Shown: positions 7,590 through 15,488 of the stretch, one piece after another
Numbering within the stretch: position 1 is the first letter of the stretch
How the letters are laid out: each line of letters opens with the position of its first letter
Source: Bog-473 sp963783965
GTDB taxonomy: Bacteria > Actinomycetota > Acidimicrobiia > Acidimicrobiales > RAAP-2
DNA: 64,000 bases
Assembly: GCA_963783965.1 (NCBI GenBank)
Contig: CAWAPQ010000013.1
Location: 124,001 to 188,000, forward strand
Direction of reading: 5' to 3'
Made by a program: the position numbers and the translations under genes
Notes under the pieces: generated by a model
Databases searched by the model: none
What the model was told of the DNA's origin: nothing
What the model saw: the letters and a program-made list of their open reading frames with translations, nothing else

Positions 7590-8462
7590 TCAGGTGACGG
7601 CGTAACCAACGGACGCCAGCAGCCGCTCGCTCTCGTCCCACAGGCGCTGAGCCGCCGCGTCGTCGCGGGCGTGCTTGCCCATGTGCCCCGGCTTGGATCG
7701 GACCCAGTACTCGCCGGTCCTCGTCGCCACATCGGGCGAGGTCGCCAGAAAGACGGACGTCTTGGCGCCGGTGCGCGGGCTGATTTGGAACGGCCGCATG
7801 GCCCGGAAGCCGAAGGCGCTCTTGCCCGTGGTGTCGCCGTCCATGCCGAAGCGGCTCCGCACCCAGCCGGGGTGCGCCGTGTTCGCCGTCAGTCCGGAGC
7901 CGGCCGCGCGGCGCGCCAGTTCGCGGGTGAACAACACGTTGGCCAGCTTGGCGCGGCAGTAGACCTCCATCCCGTCGTAGCCCTTCTCGCTCTGGAGGTC
8001 GTCGAAGCGCATGCCCTTGAAGGCGGCGTGGTGGCCGACGGAGGTGACGTTGATGACGCGGGACGGCGCCGTCGTCTGCAGGCGGTCGAGTAAGAGGCGC
8101 GTCAGGTAGAAGTGTGCGATGTGGCAGACGCCCATGGTGTACTCCAGGCCCTGCGCCGTCTCCTGGCGCTCCGACCAGGTCCCGCCGGCGTTGTTGTCGA
8201 GGACGTCGAGCCGGTCCCATCGGGTCAGGATCTCGTCCGCCGCCTTGCGCACCGAGGCCAGGTCCGCCAGGTCGAGCGAAACGGTGTGGACGTCGTCGTT
8301 CCAGGTCCTCTGCGTCACCTCGTGCGCCGCCGCCTCCGCCTTGGCCTGGTTGCGGCAACCCAGCACCGTGGTCGCCCCCTGGACAGCCACCCCGACGGCC
8401 GTCTCGAGCCCGACGCCCGTGTTGGCCCCGGTGATGACGACCACCTTTCCCTGCATGCTCAT
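7590..8462 (-). CDS. short-chain dehydrogenase/reductase
   Basis: This 290-residue SDR has the cofactor motif TGANTGVG (residues 11-18), NNAGG, the catalytic Ser in NVTSVGHHAAFKG and the YCRAK (YxxxK) catalytic pair. The overall pattern matches the retinol dehydrogenase/oxidoreductase-like group of NADP-using SDRs (LGCRNQAKAE after the second strand). Substrate is unknown. It is convergent with the ABC permease gene, with only 6 bases between the stops. Confidence 0.88.
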   Translation of the reverse strand: MSMQGKVVVITGANTGVGLETAVGVAVQGATTVLGCRNQAKAEAAAHEVTQRTWNDDVHTVSLDLADLASVRKAADEILTRWDRLDVLDNNAGGTWSERQETAQGLEYTMGVCHIAHFYLTRLLLDRLQTTAPSRVINVTSVGHHAAFKGMRFDDLQSEKGYDGMEVYCRAKLANVLFTRELARRAAGSGLTANTAHPGWVRSRFGMDGDTTGKSAFGFRAMRPFQISPRTGAKTSVFLATSPDVATRTGEYWVRSKPGHMGKHARDDAAAQRLWDESERLLASVGYAVT

Positions 8463-8565
8463 GCTCGCCCCTGACCCGATCCCTCGACGTGCTCACGATC
8501 AGTCTTCACCACGCGACGGCGGACGGTCACGTCCGGCTGGGCGCCGGGGTACAGCTGTCCGACTG

Positions 8566-8621
8566 CTGGCTACTGGCTGCTGTCCACTGGCTACTAGCTA
8601 CTGGCTACTGGCTACTGGCTG
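8566..8621. repeat. heptanucleotide tandem repeat
   Basis: About eight head-to-tail copies of a 7-bp unit (TGGCTAC on plus, GTAGCCA on minus), with a few substitutions, occupy the short space between two minus-strand genes. The first copies overlap the stop codon of the SRPBCC gene ending at 8612: its TAG stop is part of the repeat. Confidence 0.85.
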
Positions 8622-9163
8622 TGCGTCTCATCCCACTCCTGGGGTGGCCCGATGGTGGAGGCCTCCGGCCCGAAGCGCCTCACGTACTCCTGGTGGACGA
8701 CGCGCCAGCGCTCGGCCGGATCCCATGGCAGCTCGGCGCCGGCTCCGTCGCCGGCGAGGACGAGCCGTTCCAGGCACACGTGCCATCCGGCCGCGTCGCG
8801 GGCCGCCTTCCCGTATTCGGTGAAGGTGACCTTGAGGCGCAGGATCGTGTCGTCGTCCCCGTCGGAATCGAGCTCGAAGCGCAGAATGTCGTCGGCCCAG
8901 CGGAGCTCCATGAGGGATGGGGGGACGAAGGCCAGCATCTCGCCGTCGAAGGACTGCCCCTCGCCCTGGCGGAACGAGAAGTGGAGCGCTGCCCCGGCGC
9001 GCCGCGGCCCCTCGATGGCGGTGGGGAACCAGGCCGCGAGGTCCGCGTCCTCCGTGATGGCCCGCCAGACGCGCTCCCGGGGATGAGCCAGCCGGCGCTC
9101 GTACCGCAGGATCGAGACGTCGCCTGCACGCTCGACGGAGCCGAACTCGGCCGCATCGCTCAC
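8612..9163 (-). CDS. SRPBCC (AHSA1/START-like) domain protein
   Basis: This 183-residue protein has the AHSA1-type pattern: YERRLAHPRERVWRAITEDADLAAWFPT at the start, then strands and a C-terminal helix with GWHVCLERL. Such proteins form a hydrophobic ligand-binding cavity. The GTG start overlaps the stop of the upstream ArsR-type gene (GTGA), a very common pairing in which the regulator and the SRPBCC protein are co-expressed. The C-terminal end runs into a heptamer repeat that supplies the stop codon. Confidence 0.88.
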   Translation of the reverse strand: MSDAAEFGSVERAGDVSILRYERRLAHPRERVWRAITEDADLAAWFPTAIEGPRRAGAALHFSFRQGEGQSFDGEMLAFVPPSLMELRWADDILRFELDSDGDDDTILRLKVTFTEYGKAARDAAGWHVCLERLVLAGDGAGAELPWDPAERWRVVHQEYVRRFGPEASTIGPPQEWDETHSQ

Positions 9164-9489
9164 GCCCAGACCTCCCCCTCCTCGGCTTCCATGATTTCGA
9201 GATGGCGCTCGAGCGCGTTGAGGTGGCCCGCCCATTGCCGGCGGTAGGGCTCCAGCCACTCGTCGACCTCGCGGAGCGGCTCGGAGCTCACCCGGTAGAT
9301 CCGGCGCTGGGCGTCCGTACGGGACTGGACCAGGCCCGCCTCCCGCAGGACCTTGAGGTGCTTGGAGACCGCCGGCTGGCTGAGCGACAGGAGCCCGACG
9401 AGGTCGCCCACGGGCCGCTCCCCCTCGGCCAGCAGGTCGAGGATGCGGCGCCGGCTCTCCTCGGCCACGACCTCAAAGATGACCGTCAC
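9160..9489 (-). CDS. ArsR-family winged-helix regulator
   Basis: This 109-residue winged-helix repressor contains the helix-turn-helix LVGLLSLSQPAVSKHLKVLREAGLV at about residues 30-54 and the wing QRRIYRV. It lacks the CxC metal site of classical ArsR, so it probably senses a non-metal signal or only sets basal level. The GTG start lies 7 bp from an imperfect palindrome that may be its own operator. It is co-translated with the SRPBCC gene through a GTGA overlap. Confidence 0.92.
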   Translation of the reverse strand: MTVIFEVVAEESRRRILDLLAEGERPVGDLVGLLSLSQPAVSKHLKVLREAGLVQSRTDAQRRIYRVSSEPLREVDEWLEPYRRQWAGHLNALERHLEIMEAEEGEVWA

Positions 9490-9496
9490 GCTGGTT

Positions 9497-9516
9497 ATAT
9501 TTCTATAGAGGAATAT
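9497..9516. promoter_or_regulatory. candidate ArsR operator/promoter
   Basis: A 20-bp AT-rich dyad (ATATTTCTAT-AGAGGAATAT, 8 of 10 positions symmetric) sits immediately before the ArsR start codon. It holds TATA-like sequences on the minus strand, so repressor binding here would block transcription. Confidence 0.55.
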
Positions 9517-9538
9517 TCTCTGTCAAGGGACGGTCAGG

Positions 9539-9808
9539 TCAGGATGAGGTTGCGGCGGCGGCCTTGGCGGCGATCCGGCGGAGAGGCGGTTCGGTCGGCG
9601 GTGGCTGCTTGCGCGGCGGCAGGGTGGCCAGGAGCGCGGTGGTCGCCTTGGTGACCTGGGTCACCGCACGCTCGAATGCCGCCTCCGTCTCGGCCGACGT
9701 CTTCTGGACGCCGCTGACCTTGCGGACGTACTGGCGTGCGGCCGCCTCGATCTCCTCCGGTGTCGCCACGGGCTGGAGCCCGCGCAGGGTGGTGATGTTT
9801 CGGCACAT
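9539..9808 (-). CDS. DUF2277 family protein
   Basis: This 89-residue protein begins MCRNITTLRGLQPVAT and continues with the helical EEIEAAARQYVRKVSG segment, the hallmark of DUF2277, a small family of unknown function often noted near DNA-repair or stress genes. The C-terminus is a basic Pro/Ala-rich tail. The start is supported by a TAGGGT -10 box (9816-9821) ending 7 nt before the ATG, so the mRNA is probably leaderless. Confidence 0.85.
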   Translation of the reverse strand: MCRNITTLRGLQPVATPEEIEAAARQYVRKVSGVQKTSAETEAAFERAVTQVTKATTALLATLPPRKQPPPTEPPLRRIAAKAAAATSS

Positions 9809-9815
9809 GGCACCC

Positions 9816-9821
9816 ACCCTA
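9816..9821 (-). promoter_or_regulatory. -10 box for the DUF2277 gene
   Basis: TAGGGT on the minus strand, 7 nt before the ATG at 9808. The same hexamer at the same spacing occurs before the genes at 63839 and 63898. Confidence 0.5.
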
Positions 9822-11540
9822 CGACCGGGTCGAGTTGAATCCGCCGGGGACGCAACGTCCTGGCGTGACCTCCACGGTGACCCGGGTTCCCGTGCGGTCG
9901 TTGCGCACCTCGAGCACGTCACTCCCCCGGGCGGACGTAACGCTGGCTCCCCTCGTCCGGGCGCAGTAGCCGTGGCGGTAGTGCACCTGGGTCGGCACGA
10001 AGATCACCGTGGGGGCGTCGACGTGATGGTTGGGAACGTACGCCATGTCGAACACATCGGACCGGGGTGAGAAGGAGAAGCGCAGCGGGATGCCCGCCAC
10101 CGCCTGCGGATAGGCGCGGCTGAGGACGTCGGCGGTCGAACGCAGACGCCCGTCCGCCATGACCAGCGACTCGTCGGCGCTCCCCGTGGGATCGCCGTAG
10201 TACTTCCACGCCCAGTAGATCCAGCTGACCTGGCGCGCGTCGAGGGCGGCGGTGACGGAGGCGAGGAGCTCGGGGTCGCTGTTGGCGCCGAACTCGGTGA
10301 CGATCCAGGCCGGTCCGTTCGGCTGGGCCGCCGAGGCCATTTCGGGTCGGTCCGAGGACCGCACGGCGAGCGAGTGCTCCTCCTGCGCGGCGCACGCAGC
10401 GATGTCGGTCGGGTTTCCGGTGACCGGGCTGCGGGCGCCGCAATAGACGTGCACGTTGTAGACCAGGTCGGGAAAGTCCATGGGTCCGATGTAGGTCGGC
10501 AGGCCGCGGTCGGCGTAGTTGTCCGGCTCGTCGAAGATGAGGTGGTTGCGGTCGTTGGCCAGGATGGTCGGCACGACGCCGTTGGCCGGGTCGGCCGTGG
10601 GACAGCGAAGCGGTGGGGCGCCGTGCAACGCAGCCCCGATGTGCGCCGTCCCCGTGTAGAAGCATTCGAGCTGGGCGTCGAAGTGCTCGTCGCCGTAACG
10701 GATCAGCGACGTCGAGAACGGCTCGTTGAACGGGTCATAGCCGAGGACCCAGCGGTTGCCTTCGAAGGCCCTGGCCACATCGCCCCACACCTCGTCGTAC
10801 TGGCCCTGCAGATCGCCCCGGACGTTGTTGTGCCAGAAATGACTGAAGGCGATCCCCGCCGCTTTGGTGCCGTACTCCAGCGACCAGCGGCCCGGCGGGT
10901 CGATGCTCGGGACGCCGTTGGTGCACACGGCCCAACTCGGTGCGCCCTCCCCTTCGAACATCTCGTTGTAGACGTCCTGGTGCATGTCCAGGATCGTGTA
11001 GATGTGGAAGCGGCCCAGGAGGTCGACTGTCTTGGCGAGGTGCTCGATGTAGCGATTCAGCACGGCCCGGTTGAACTGACCCGGGTTCGCGGGCGCGCCG
11101 GTCTTGCAGATGGCCGGATCGTTGGGTGGGGCCGTACCCGGCTCGAGCCCGCTCCACGTCATACCGAGGCGGACCACGTTGAAGCCGAGCCGGGCCATGA
11201 GCGAGGCGTCAGCGGTCGAGAAGTTCCAGGGCTTGTCGGCGTCGGGATAGAGCTCGTAGGGCGCGTACTTGTAGACGGCGTCGACGCCGTGGAAGAAGAC
11301 CACCCGCCCGCGGCTGTCGTAGAGGTAGGGCCCGCCGGGGGCGCTGATCCGGCCCGAGACGGTACCCGTGCCATGCCCGCTGTCACTAGGGGCACGGAAC
11401 GTCGGCGAAGCGAGCGTCGGCAAGGCGGCGACGGGGGCGTCTGCCGCTGCGGCCGTCGGCGGCCCCGTGACCAGGGAGGCACCGGCCAGGAGAACGATGA
11501 GGAGGAGAAAGACGAGGAGGGCCGGGGGCGGACGGAGCAC
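9819..11540 (-). CDS. secreted glycoside hydrolase family 5 protein (endoglycoceramidase-like)
   Basis: This 573-residue enzyme has a hydrophobic N-terminal signal (ALLVFLLLIVLLAGASLV) followed by an Ala-rich linker. The GH5 barrel carries LYDSRGRVVFFHGVD, the acid/base glutamate in YDPFNEPFS, a YNVHVYCGA strand and the nucleophile glutamate in WIVTEFGAN. A C-terminal beta-rich domain of about 100 residues follows. This layout is that of endoglycoceramidases and related GH5 members. The natural substrate is uncertain. The GTG start at 11540 places the signal correctly. It is exported and acts outside the cell. Confidence 0.88.
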   Translation of the reverse strand: MLRPPPALLVFLLLIVLLAGASLVTGPPTAAAADAPVAALPTLASPTFRAPSDSGHGTGTVSGRISAPGGPYLYDSRGRVVFFHGVDAVYKYAPYELYPDADKPWNFSTADASLMARLGFNVVRLGMTWSGLEPGTAPPNDPAICKTGAPANPGQFNRAVLNRYIEHLAKTVDLLGRFHIYTILDMHQDVYNEMFEGEGAPSWAVCTNGVPSIDPPGRWSLEYGTKAAGIAFSHFWHNNVRGDLQGQYDEVWGDVARAFEGNRWVLGYDPFNEPFSTSLIRYGDEHFDAQLECFYTGTAHIGAALHGAPPLRCPTADPANGVVPTILANDRNHLIFDEPDNYADRGLPTYIGPMDFPDLVYNVHVYCGARSPVTGNPTDIAACAAQEEHSLAVRSSDRPEMASAAQPNGPAWIVTEFGANSDPELLASVTAALDARQVSWIYWAWKYYGDPTGSADESLVMADGRLRSTADVLSRAYPQAVAGIPLRFSFSPRSDVFDMAYVPNHHVDAPTVIFVPTQVHYRHGYCARTRGASVTSARGSDVLEVRNDRTGTRVTVEVTPGRCVPGGFNSTRS

Positions 11541-11612
11541 GGGCGTCAGTCTGCACTCAGGTGAATCCCAGGTGGGCGCGCCCCCGGAGGGCCCGGCGGA
11601 GAGAATGGGCTC

Positions 11613-12011
11613 GTGCTCGGCCACGTCGGCGTCAACGTCCCCGACCTGCGGGCGGCAGCGGCCTATTACAGACCGTTGATGCCACTGCTCGACTACGAGC
11701 CGTTCCTCACGACCGAGGACGCCCTCGCCTTCATGCCGGCCGCGGGCCGGCGTGGCGCCTACCTCTTCCTCTACGAAGCGACGGAGGACCGGGACTACAC
11801 GCGGGGGGCGACCGGGTTGCAGCATCTTGCCTTCGTCGTCCCCACCCGGGGCGCCGTGCGGGCCGTCCATGCGCATGTGCGCGATGCCGGCAGCACCGTG
11901 CTGCACCCACCCCAGGAATGGCCGCAGTACCCGCCGCCCTACTTCGCCACGTTCTGGCTCGATCCGTTCGGGATCATGCTCGAGGCCGTGTGCCACCACG
12001 ACCGTGACTGA
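11613..12011 (+). CDS. VOC/glyoxalase family protein
   Basis: This 132-residue single-domain VOC protein starts LGHVGVNVPDLRAAAAYYRPLM, has the central GLQHLAFVVP strand and ends with DPFGIMLEAVCHH. The conserved His near the start, His in LQHLAF and Glu in MLEAV form the usual metal-binding set. The GTG start is preceded at 6 nt by GAGAAT, a weak -10 box. The gene is divergent from the GH5 gene. Substrate is unknown. Confidence 0.87.
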   Translation: MLGHVGVNVPDLRAAAAYYRPLMPLLDYEPFLTTEDALAFMPAAGRRGAYLFLYEATEDRDYTRGATGLQHLAFVVPTRGAVRAVHAHVRDAGSTVLHPPQEWPQYPPPYFATFWLDPFGIMLEAVCHHDRD

Positions 12012-12072
12012 AGACAGTGGACAGCGGGCGTCACCGGGGTGATGATCGCCTCACCTCAGGAAGGAAGCACCC

Positions 12073-12399
12073 ATGCCCCAGTACGTCATCCTCGCTGACC
12101 ACTCGCCGGACATCTGCCCCTCGTCGAACAGCCGGAGCCGGAACCGCGCCATTCAGGGCCTGGGCCAGGACCTGCCCAAGCTCGCCGACGACGCGGGCAT
12201 CACCTTCATCAGCGGCCCCCTCCACCTCGACCCCGGGCACCGCTCGGTGTCGGTGGTCGACGCACCGAGCATCGAGGTGGTGGTCGAACTGGTCTACGCC
12301 AGCGGGTTGTCGCAGTGGAACACGGTCGAGGTCTGCCCCACCACGCCCGTCGCCGACATGATGTCCGACCTCGACGCCTTCCCGATCGTCTTCGAGTAG
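12073..12399 (+). CDS. conserved hypothetical protein, small alpha/beta-barrel-like
   Basis: This 108-residue protein (MPQYVILADHSPDICPSSN at the start) alternates short strands and helices as in dimeric ferredoxin-like proteins, with two Cys residues (Cys15 and VEVCPTTP). A strong AGGAAGG ribosome site lies before the ATG. It may be co-transcribed with the VOC gene 61 bp upstream. I do not assign a function. Confidence 0.75.
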   Translation: MPQYVILADHSPDICPSSNSRSRNRAIQGLGQDLPKLADDAGITFISGPLHLDPGHRSVSVVDAPSIEVVVELVYASGLSQWNTVEVCPTTPVADMMSDLDAFPIVFE

Positions 12400-12406
12400 G
12401 CCCGAA

Positions 12407-13282
12407 TCAGGCGACGTCCTCGAGCGCCCGGCCGATCTCGACGTTGCCCGAGACGCTGCGGACGCTCAGGTCCACCCGGGCGTCGGGACGCGCGCCGTCG
12501 AGCGGTGCGTTCGTCAGCGGAATGTCGGAGTGCACGATGCCCGAAGCGGTCTCCACGTCTACGTGGAGGTCGACGCCCTTGACCACGCCGACCGCCACGT
12601 CACCCGAGACGGAGCGGATACGCAGGGTGCCCTCCTCGAGGGCGAGCACACGTACGCTCCCCGAGACGTTCATCACCTGGGCGCCCGCGGCCAGCTCGCC
12701 GAGGCGCACGTCGCCCGACGTCGCCTTGACCTCGACCAGGCTGCCGGCCGCACCCAACTCCAGATCTCCCGACGTGGCGGTGAAGAGGGCGGTGCCGGCC
12801 ACGCTCGAGCAACGGAGGTCGCCCGAGACCGTCGCGGCCCGGATGTCGCCGCCGACCTTGCCGATGGTGATGTTGCCGCTGGCCGTCTTGCTCGTCACAT
12901 TGGCCGCGACGTCATCGATGGAGGCGTTGCCGCTGGCGGTCTTGAAGTCCACCTCGCCCACCCGCCCGCTGATCTCGACGTCGGCCGAGGCCGTGGTCAC
13001 GGCGACCAGGGCACCTTCGGGCAGCTCGACCCGGACGGTCACGGCGTTGCGACGGAGGAGCCGCATGCCGTAGACGCGCGGCAACTTCACCTCCACGATG
13101 TGGTCGTCGCCCGACGGCCGGCACTCGACGATGGCCCTCTCGACGAGCTCATCCGCCCCCGGCGTGTCCGCCTCGATCGACACGACGGTGCGGTCCGTGG
13201 CGCCGGCGGTGACGACCACCAGGCCCGAATGGATCTCCACGGATAGGCGCACGCCTCCCGGGGTCTCGAATGTCTTTTCCAT
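12407..13282 (-). CDS. DUF4097-type beta-repeat protein
   Basis: This 291-residue protein is made of short beta-strand repeats carrying a recurring SGD/SGN turn (VSGDLRC, TSGDLEL, TSGDVRL, VSGDVAV, VSGNVEI, TASGN), spaced about 17-20 residues apart, which predicts a right-handed beta-helix or repeat sheet as in DUF4097. There is no signal peptide or membrane helix, so it should be cytoplasmic. It is encoded 14 bp after a ribbon-helix-helix protein and should be in one transcript with it. The molecular role of such pairs is not established. Confidence 0.85.
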   Translation of the reverse strand: MEKTFETPGGVRLSVEIHSGLVVVTAGATDRTVVSIEADTPGADELVERAIVECRPSGDDHIVEVKLPRVYGMRLLRRNAVTVRVELPEGALVAVTTASADVEISGRVGEVDFKTASGNASIDDVAANVTSKTASGNITIGKVGGDIRAATVSGDLRCSSVAGTALFTATSGDLELGAAGSLVEVKATSGDVRLGELAAGAQVMNVSGSVRVLALEEGTLRIRSVSGDVAVGVVKGVDLHVDVETASGIVHSDIPLTNAPLDGARPDARVDLSVRSVSGNVEIGRALEDVA

Positions 13283-13296
13283 GTCTGCTACTCCCT

Positions 13297-13758
13297 TCAG
13301 GTCGTGCCGTAGCCGTGCAGGCGGTTGCCCGCCCGTGCGTTCCGGCCCCGGTTGCTCGACATGCCGCGCTCGAGCGCGCGCACGATGAAGGTGTTCACCG
13401 AGACCCCCTCGGCCGCCGCGCTCTCTTCGAGCCGGGACTTGAGGCCCTCACCGAGGCGGAGCGTGATGCGGGCGGACAGCTCGTCGCCATCACCCACGGG
13501 CGTCACCGACCCGAGGTCGTCCTCGACGTAGGTCATATCGACGTCGTCGCCCGCGATCCGGATGTCCACGCGCCCGTCCGGGAGCGTGGCCGTCAGCTCG
13601 GCGGCGGCATCGGACAGGAGATCGAGGACGCGTCCCGGCACCGAACGGCCGAGGAGATCGGCAATCCGCTCGGCCACCTCGGCCACCGTCTCGTCCCCGA
13701 GCTCCCCGACCGCGACCACGTCGGAACGCAGCCCGTCGACCACCAGTGACATCTTCAT
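13297..13758 (-). CDS. ribbon-helix-helix (HicB/CopG-like) DNA-binding protein
   Basis: This 153-residue protein ends with a ribbon-helix-helix: strand ARITLRLGEGLKSRLEESAA followed by GVSVNTFIVRALERGM, the pattern of Arc/CopG and HicB C-terminal domains. The first ~90 residues are an acidic region of unknown fold. The tail is basic and Asn/Gly-rich. The ATG at 13758 overlaps the first of three palindromes at an 11-bp period, expected for an RHH protein that represses its own promoter. It heads an operon with the DUF4097 gene. No toxin gene of HicA type is visible next to it. Confidence 0.85.
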   Translation of the reverse strand: MKMSLVVDGLRSDVVAVGELGDETVAEVAERIADLLGRSVPGRVLDLLSDAAAELTATLPDGRVDIRIAGDDVDMTYVEDDLGSVTPVGDGDELSARITLRLGEGLKSRLEESAAAEGVSVNTFIVRALERGMSSNRGRNARAGNRLHGYGTT

Positions 13759-13793
13759 GACGTCATTATGATGTCATGGTGACGTCATGTCAA
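13758..13793 (-). promoter_or_regulatory. leaderless promoter covered by three palindromic operator sites
   Basis: On the minus strand TTGACA (13788-13793) and CATAAT (13765-13770) are separated by 17 bp, and the ATG follows after 6 nt. Three palindromes, TGACGTCA (13758-13765), TGACATCA (13769-13776) and TGACGTCA (13780-13787), repeat every 11 bp and fill the spacer, -10 box and start codon. This spacing is one helical turn, fitting cooperative binding of RHH dimers on one DNA face. Confidence 0.8.
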
Positions 13794-13835
13794 GTTCCCG
13801 CCGGCTCATGTGGAGTCGACCGGTGAATTCCCTGG

Positions 13836-14861
13836 TCAGCCCCCTGAGGCGTCCTGCACCTTGGTCTTCCCGGCCGAGATGAACGGCATCATGTCCCGCA
13901 GCTCCTGCCCCACCGACTCGATCTGGTGGGCCTGGCCCTCCTTGCGCAGCGCCTCGAAACGGGGGCGCCCCGCCCGGTTCTCGGCGATCCACTCCTCGGC
14001 GAAGGCGCCGCTGCGGATCTCGTCGAGGATCGTCTGCATCTCGGCCCGGACGGCCTCGTTGATGACCCGCGGACCGCGGGTCAGGTCGCCGTACTCGGCC
14101 GTGTCCGAGATGGAGTAGCGCATACCGGCGATCCCCTGTTCGTACATCAGGTCGACGATCAGCTTCAGCTCGTGCAGGCACTCGAAGTAGGCCGACTCGG
14201 GCTGGTAGCCGGCGTTCACCAGCGTCTCGAACCCGGCGGTCACCAGGGCCGTCAGCCCGCCGCACAGCACCACCTGCTCACCGAAGAGGTCGGTCTCGGT
14301 CTCCTCGTCGAAGGTGGTGTCGAGGACGCCCGCCCGGGTGGAGCCGATGGCGTGCGCGTAGGACAGCGCAAGCTCGCGCGCCTTGCCGGTGGCGTCCTGA
14401 TGCACGGCGATCAGCGTCGGGACCCCTCCACCCTCGGTGTAGGTGCGCCGGACGAGGTGACCCGGCCCCTTGGGCGCCACCATGGTGACGTCGACGCCCG
14501 GGGGCGGCACGATCTGGCCGAAGCGGATGTTGAAGCCGTGGGCGAACATCAGGCAGTCGCCGTCGTTGAGGTGCGGCGCCACGAACTCGTCGTAGGCGGC
14601 CTTCTGCTCGGTGTCGGGCAGCAGCATCATGATCACGTCGGCCTCGGCGGCGGCGTCGGCCAGCGACAGCACGCGCAGCCCCGCCTCCTCGGCCTTGCGC
14701 TTGGAGCTGCTGCCCTCGCGCAGGGCGACGCGCACGTCCACCCCCGACTCGCGCAGGTTCTGCGCGTGGGCGTGTCCCTGCGAGCCGTAGCCGAGGATGG
14801 CCACCTTGCGGCCGGCGATCAGGGTGGGGTCTGCGTCGGATTCGTAGTACATCGTGGCCAT
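13836..14861 (-). CDS. ilvC: ketol-acid reductoisomerase
   Basis: IlvC isomerises and reduces acetolactate or acetohydroxybutyrate with NADPH and magnesium. The 341-residue class I enzyme has the nucleotide motif GYGSQGHAHAQNLRESG (residues 25-41), the VAPKGPGHLVRR segment, the metal-binding DLFGEQVVLCGG and ECLHELKLIVDL motifs. It is the third gene of ilvB-ilvN-ilvC, 66 bp after ilvN, and so would be controlled by the leader upstream of ilvB. Confidence 0.97.
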   Translation of the reverse strand: MATMYYESDADPTLIAGRKVAILGYGSQGHAHAQNLRESGVDVRVALREGSSSKRKAEEAGLRVLSLADAAAEADVIMMLLPDTEQKAAYDEFVAPHLNDGDCLMFAHGFNIRFGQIVPPPGVDVTMVAPKGPGHLVRRTYTEGGGVPTLIAVHQDATGKARELALSYAHAIGSTRAGVLDTTFDEETETDLFGEQVVLCGGLTALVTAGFETLVNAGYQPESAYFECLHELKLIVDLMYEQGIAGMRYSISDTAEYGDLTRGPRVINEAVRAEMQTILDEIRSGAFAEEWIAENRAGRPRFEALRKEGQAHQIESVGQELRDMMPFISAGKTKVQDASGG

Positions 14862-14927
14862 GTCGTGACTCTTTCTGTCTCTGAGAGGTGGTGGGGTCGG
14901 ATCTGGGCGGTCGGGCGTACGGCGGGC

Positions 14928-15488
14928 TCAGTGGCGTTCAAGCTTAGGCAGGGCGACGCGGCCCGTCCGTTGGAGCTCCTCGACGGTGTAGTGCTCCAGC
15001 AGCCCCTCGAAGTCGTCGATCTTCTCGGGGCGGCCGGCCAGCATGACGGTGATGCGGTCGGCGCCCACGCTGACCACCTCGCCGCCGAAGACCCCCACCA
15101 GCTGTATGACCTGCGAGCGCTCGGTGGGGCCGACGGCAACGGTGACCAGGACCAGCTCGCGCTCGACCGCCTCGGCCGGCGACAGCTCGTCGATGGAGAC
15201 CACGTTGACGAGCTTGTCGAGCTGCATGATCACCTGCTCGAGGGGCGCGGACTCCACGTCGACCACGATCGTGATGCGGCTGAAGTGCTCGTCCTCGTCC
15301 GTCGGGGCGACGGCCAACGAGTAGATGTTGAAGCCGCGCCGGCTGAACAGTCCGGCCACCCGGGCCAGGACACCGGCCTTGTTCTCGACCAGCACGGACA
15401 GAATGTGGTGGCGCTGACCCGGTGCGGGGGCCCGACGTGCGCCGGTACCGGCGCCGGGCGTCATGGCGTGCAGCGGAGCCGACGTCAT
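14928..15488 (-). CDS. ilvN: acetolactate synthase small (regulatory) subunit
   Basis: IlvN binds IlvB, stimulates it and gives valine feedback inhibition through its N-terminal ACT domain (HILSVLVENKAGVLARVAGL, about residues 28-47; RRGFNIYSLAV). The C-terminal domain RITVMLAGRPEKIDDFEGLL is also typical. Length is 186 residues, with a short variable Ala/Pro-rich head; an internal ATG (residue 9) is an alternative start. Its start codon overlaps the ilvB stop by 4 bp (ATGA), ensuring equal expression. Confidence 0.95.
   Translation of the reverse strand: MTSAPLHAMTPGAGTGARRAPAPGQRHHILSVLVENKAGVLARVAGLFSRRGFNIYSLAVAPTDEDEHFSRITIVVDVESAPLEQVIMQLDKLVNVVSIDELSPAEAVERELVLVTVAVGPTERSQVIQLVGVFGGEVVSVGADRITVMLAGRPEKIDDFEGLLEHYTVEELQRTGRVALPKLERH

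Noticed and set aside
8566..8621. CRISPR-like array
   Set aside because: Units are 7 bp with no spacers; it is a simple tandem repeat.
13297..13758. HicAB toxin-antitoxin module
   Set aside because: The RHH domain is HicB-like, but no HicA-type double-stranded RNA-binding toxin gene lies beside it; the partner is a DUF4097 protein.
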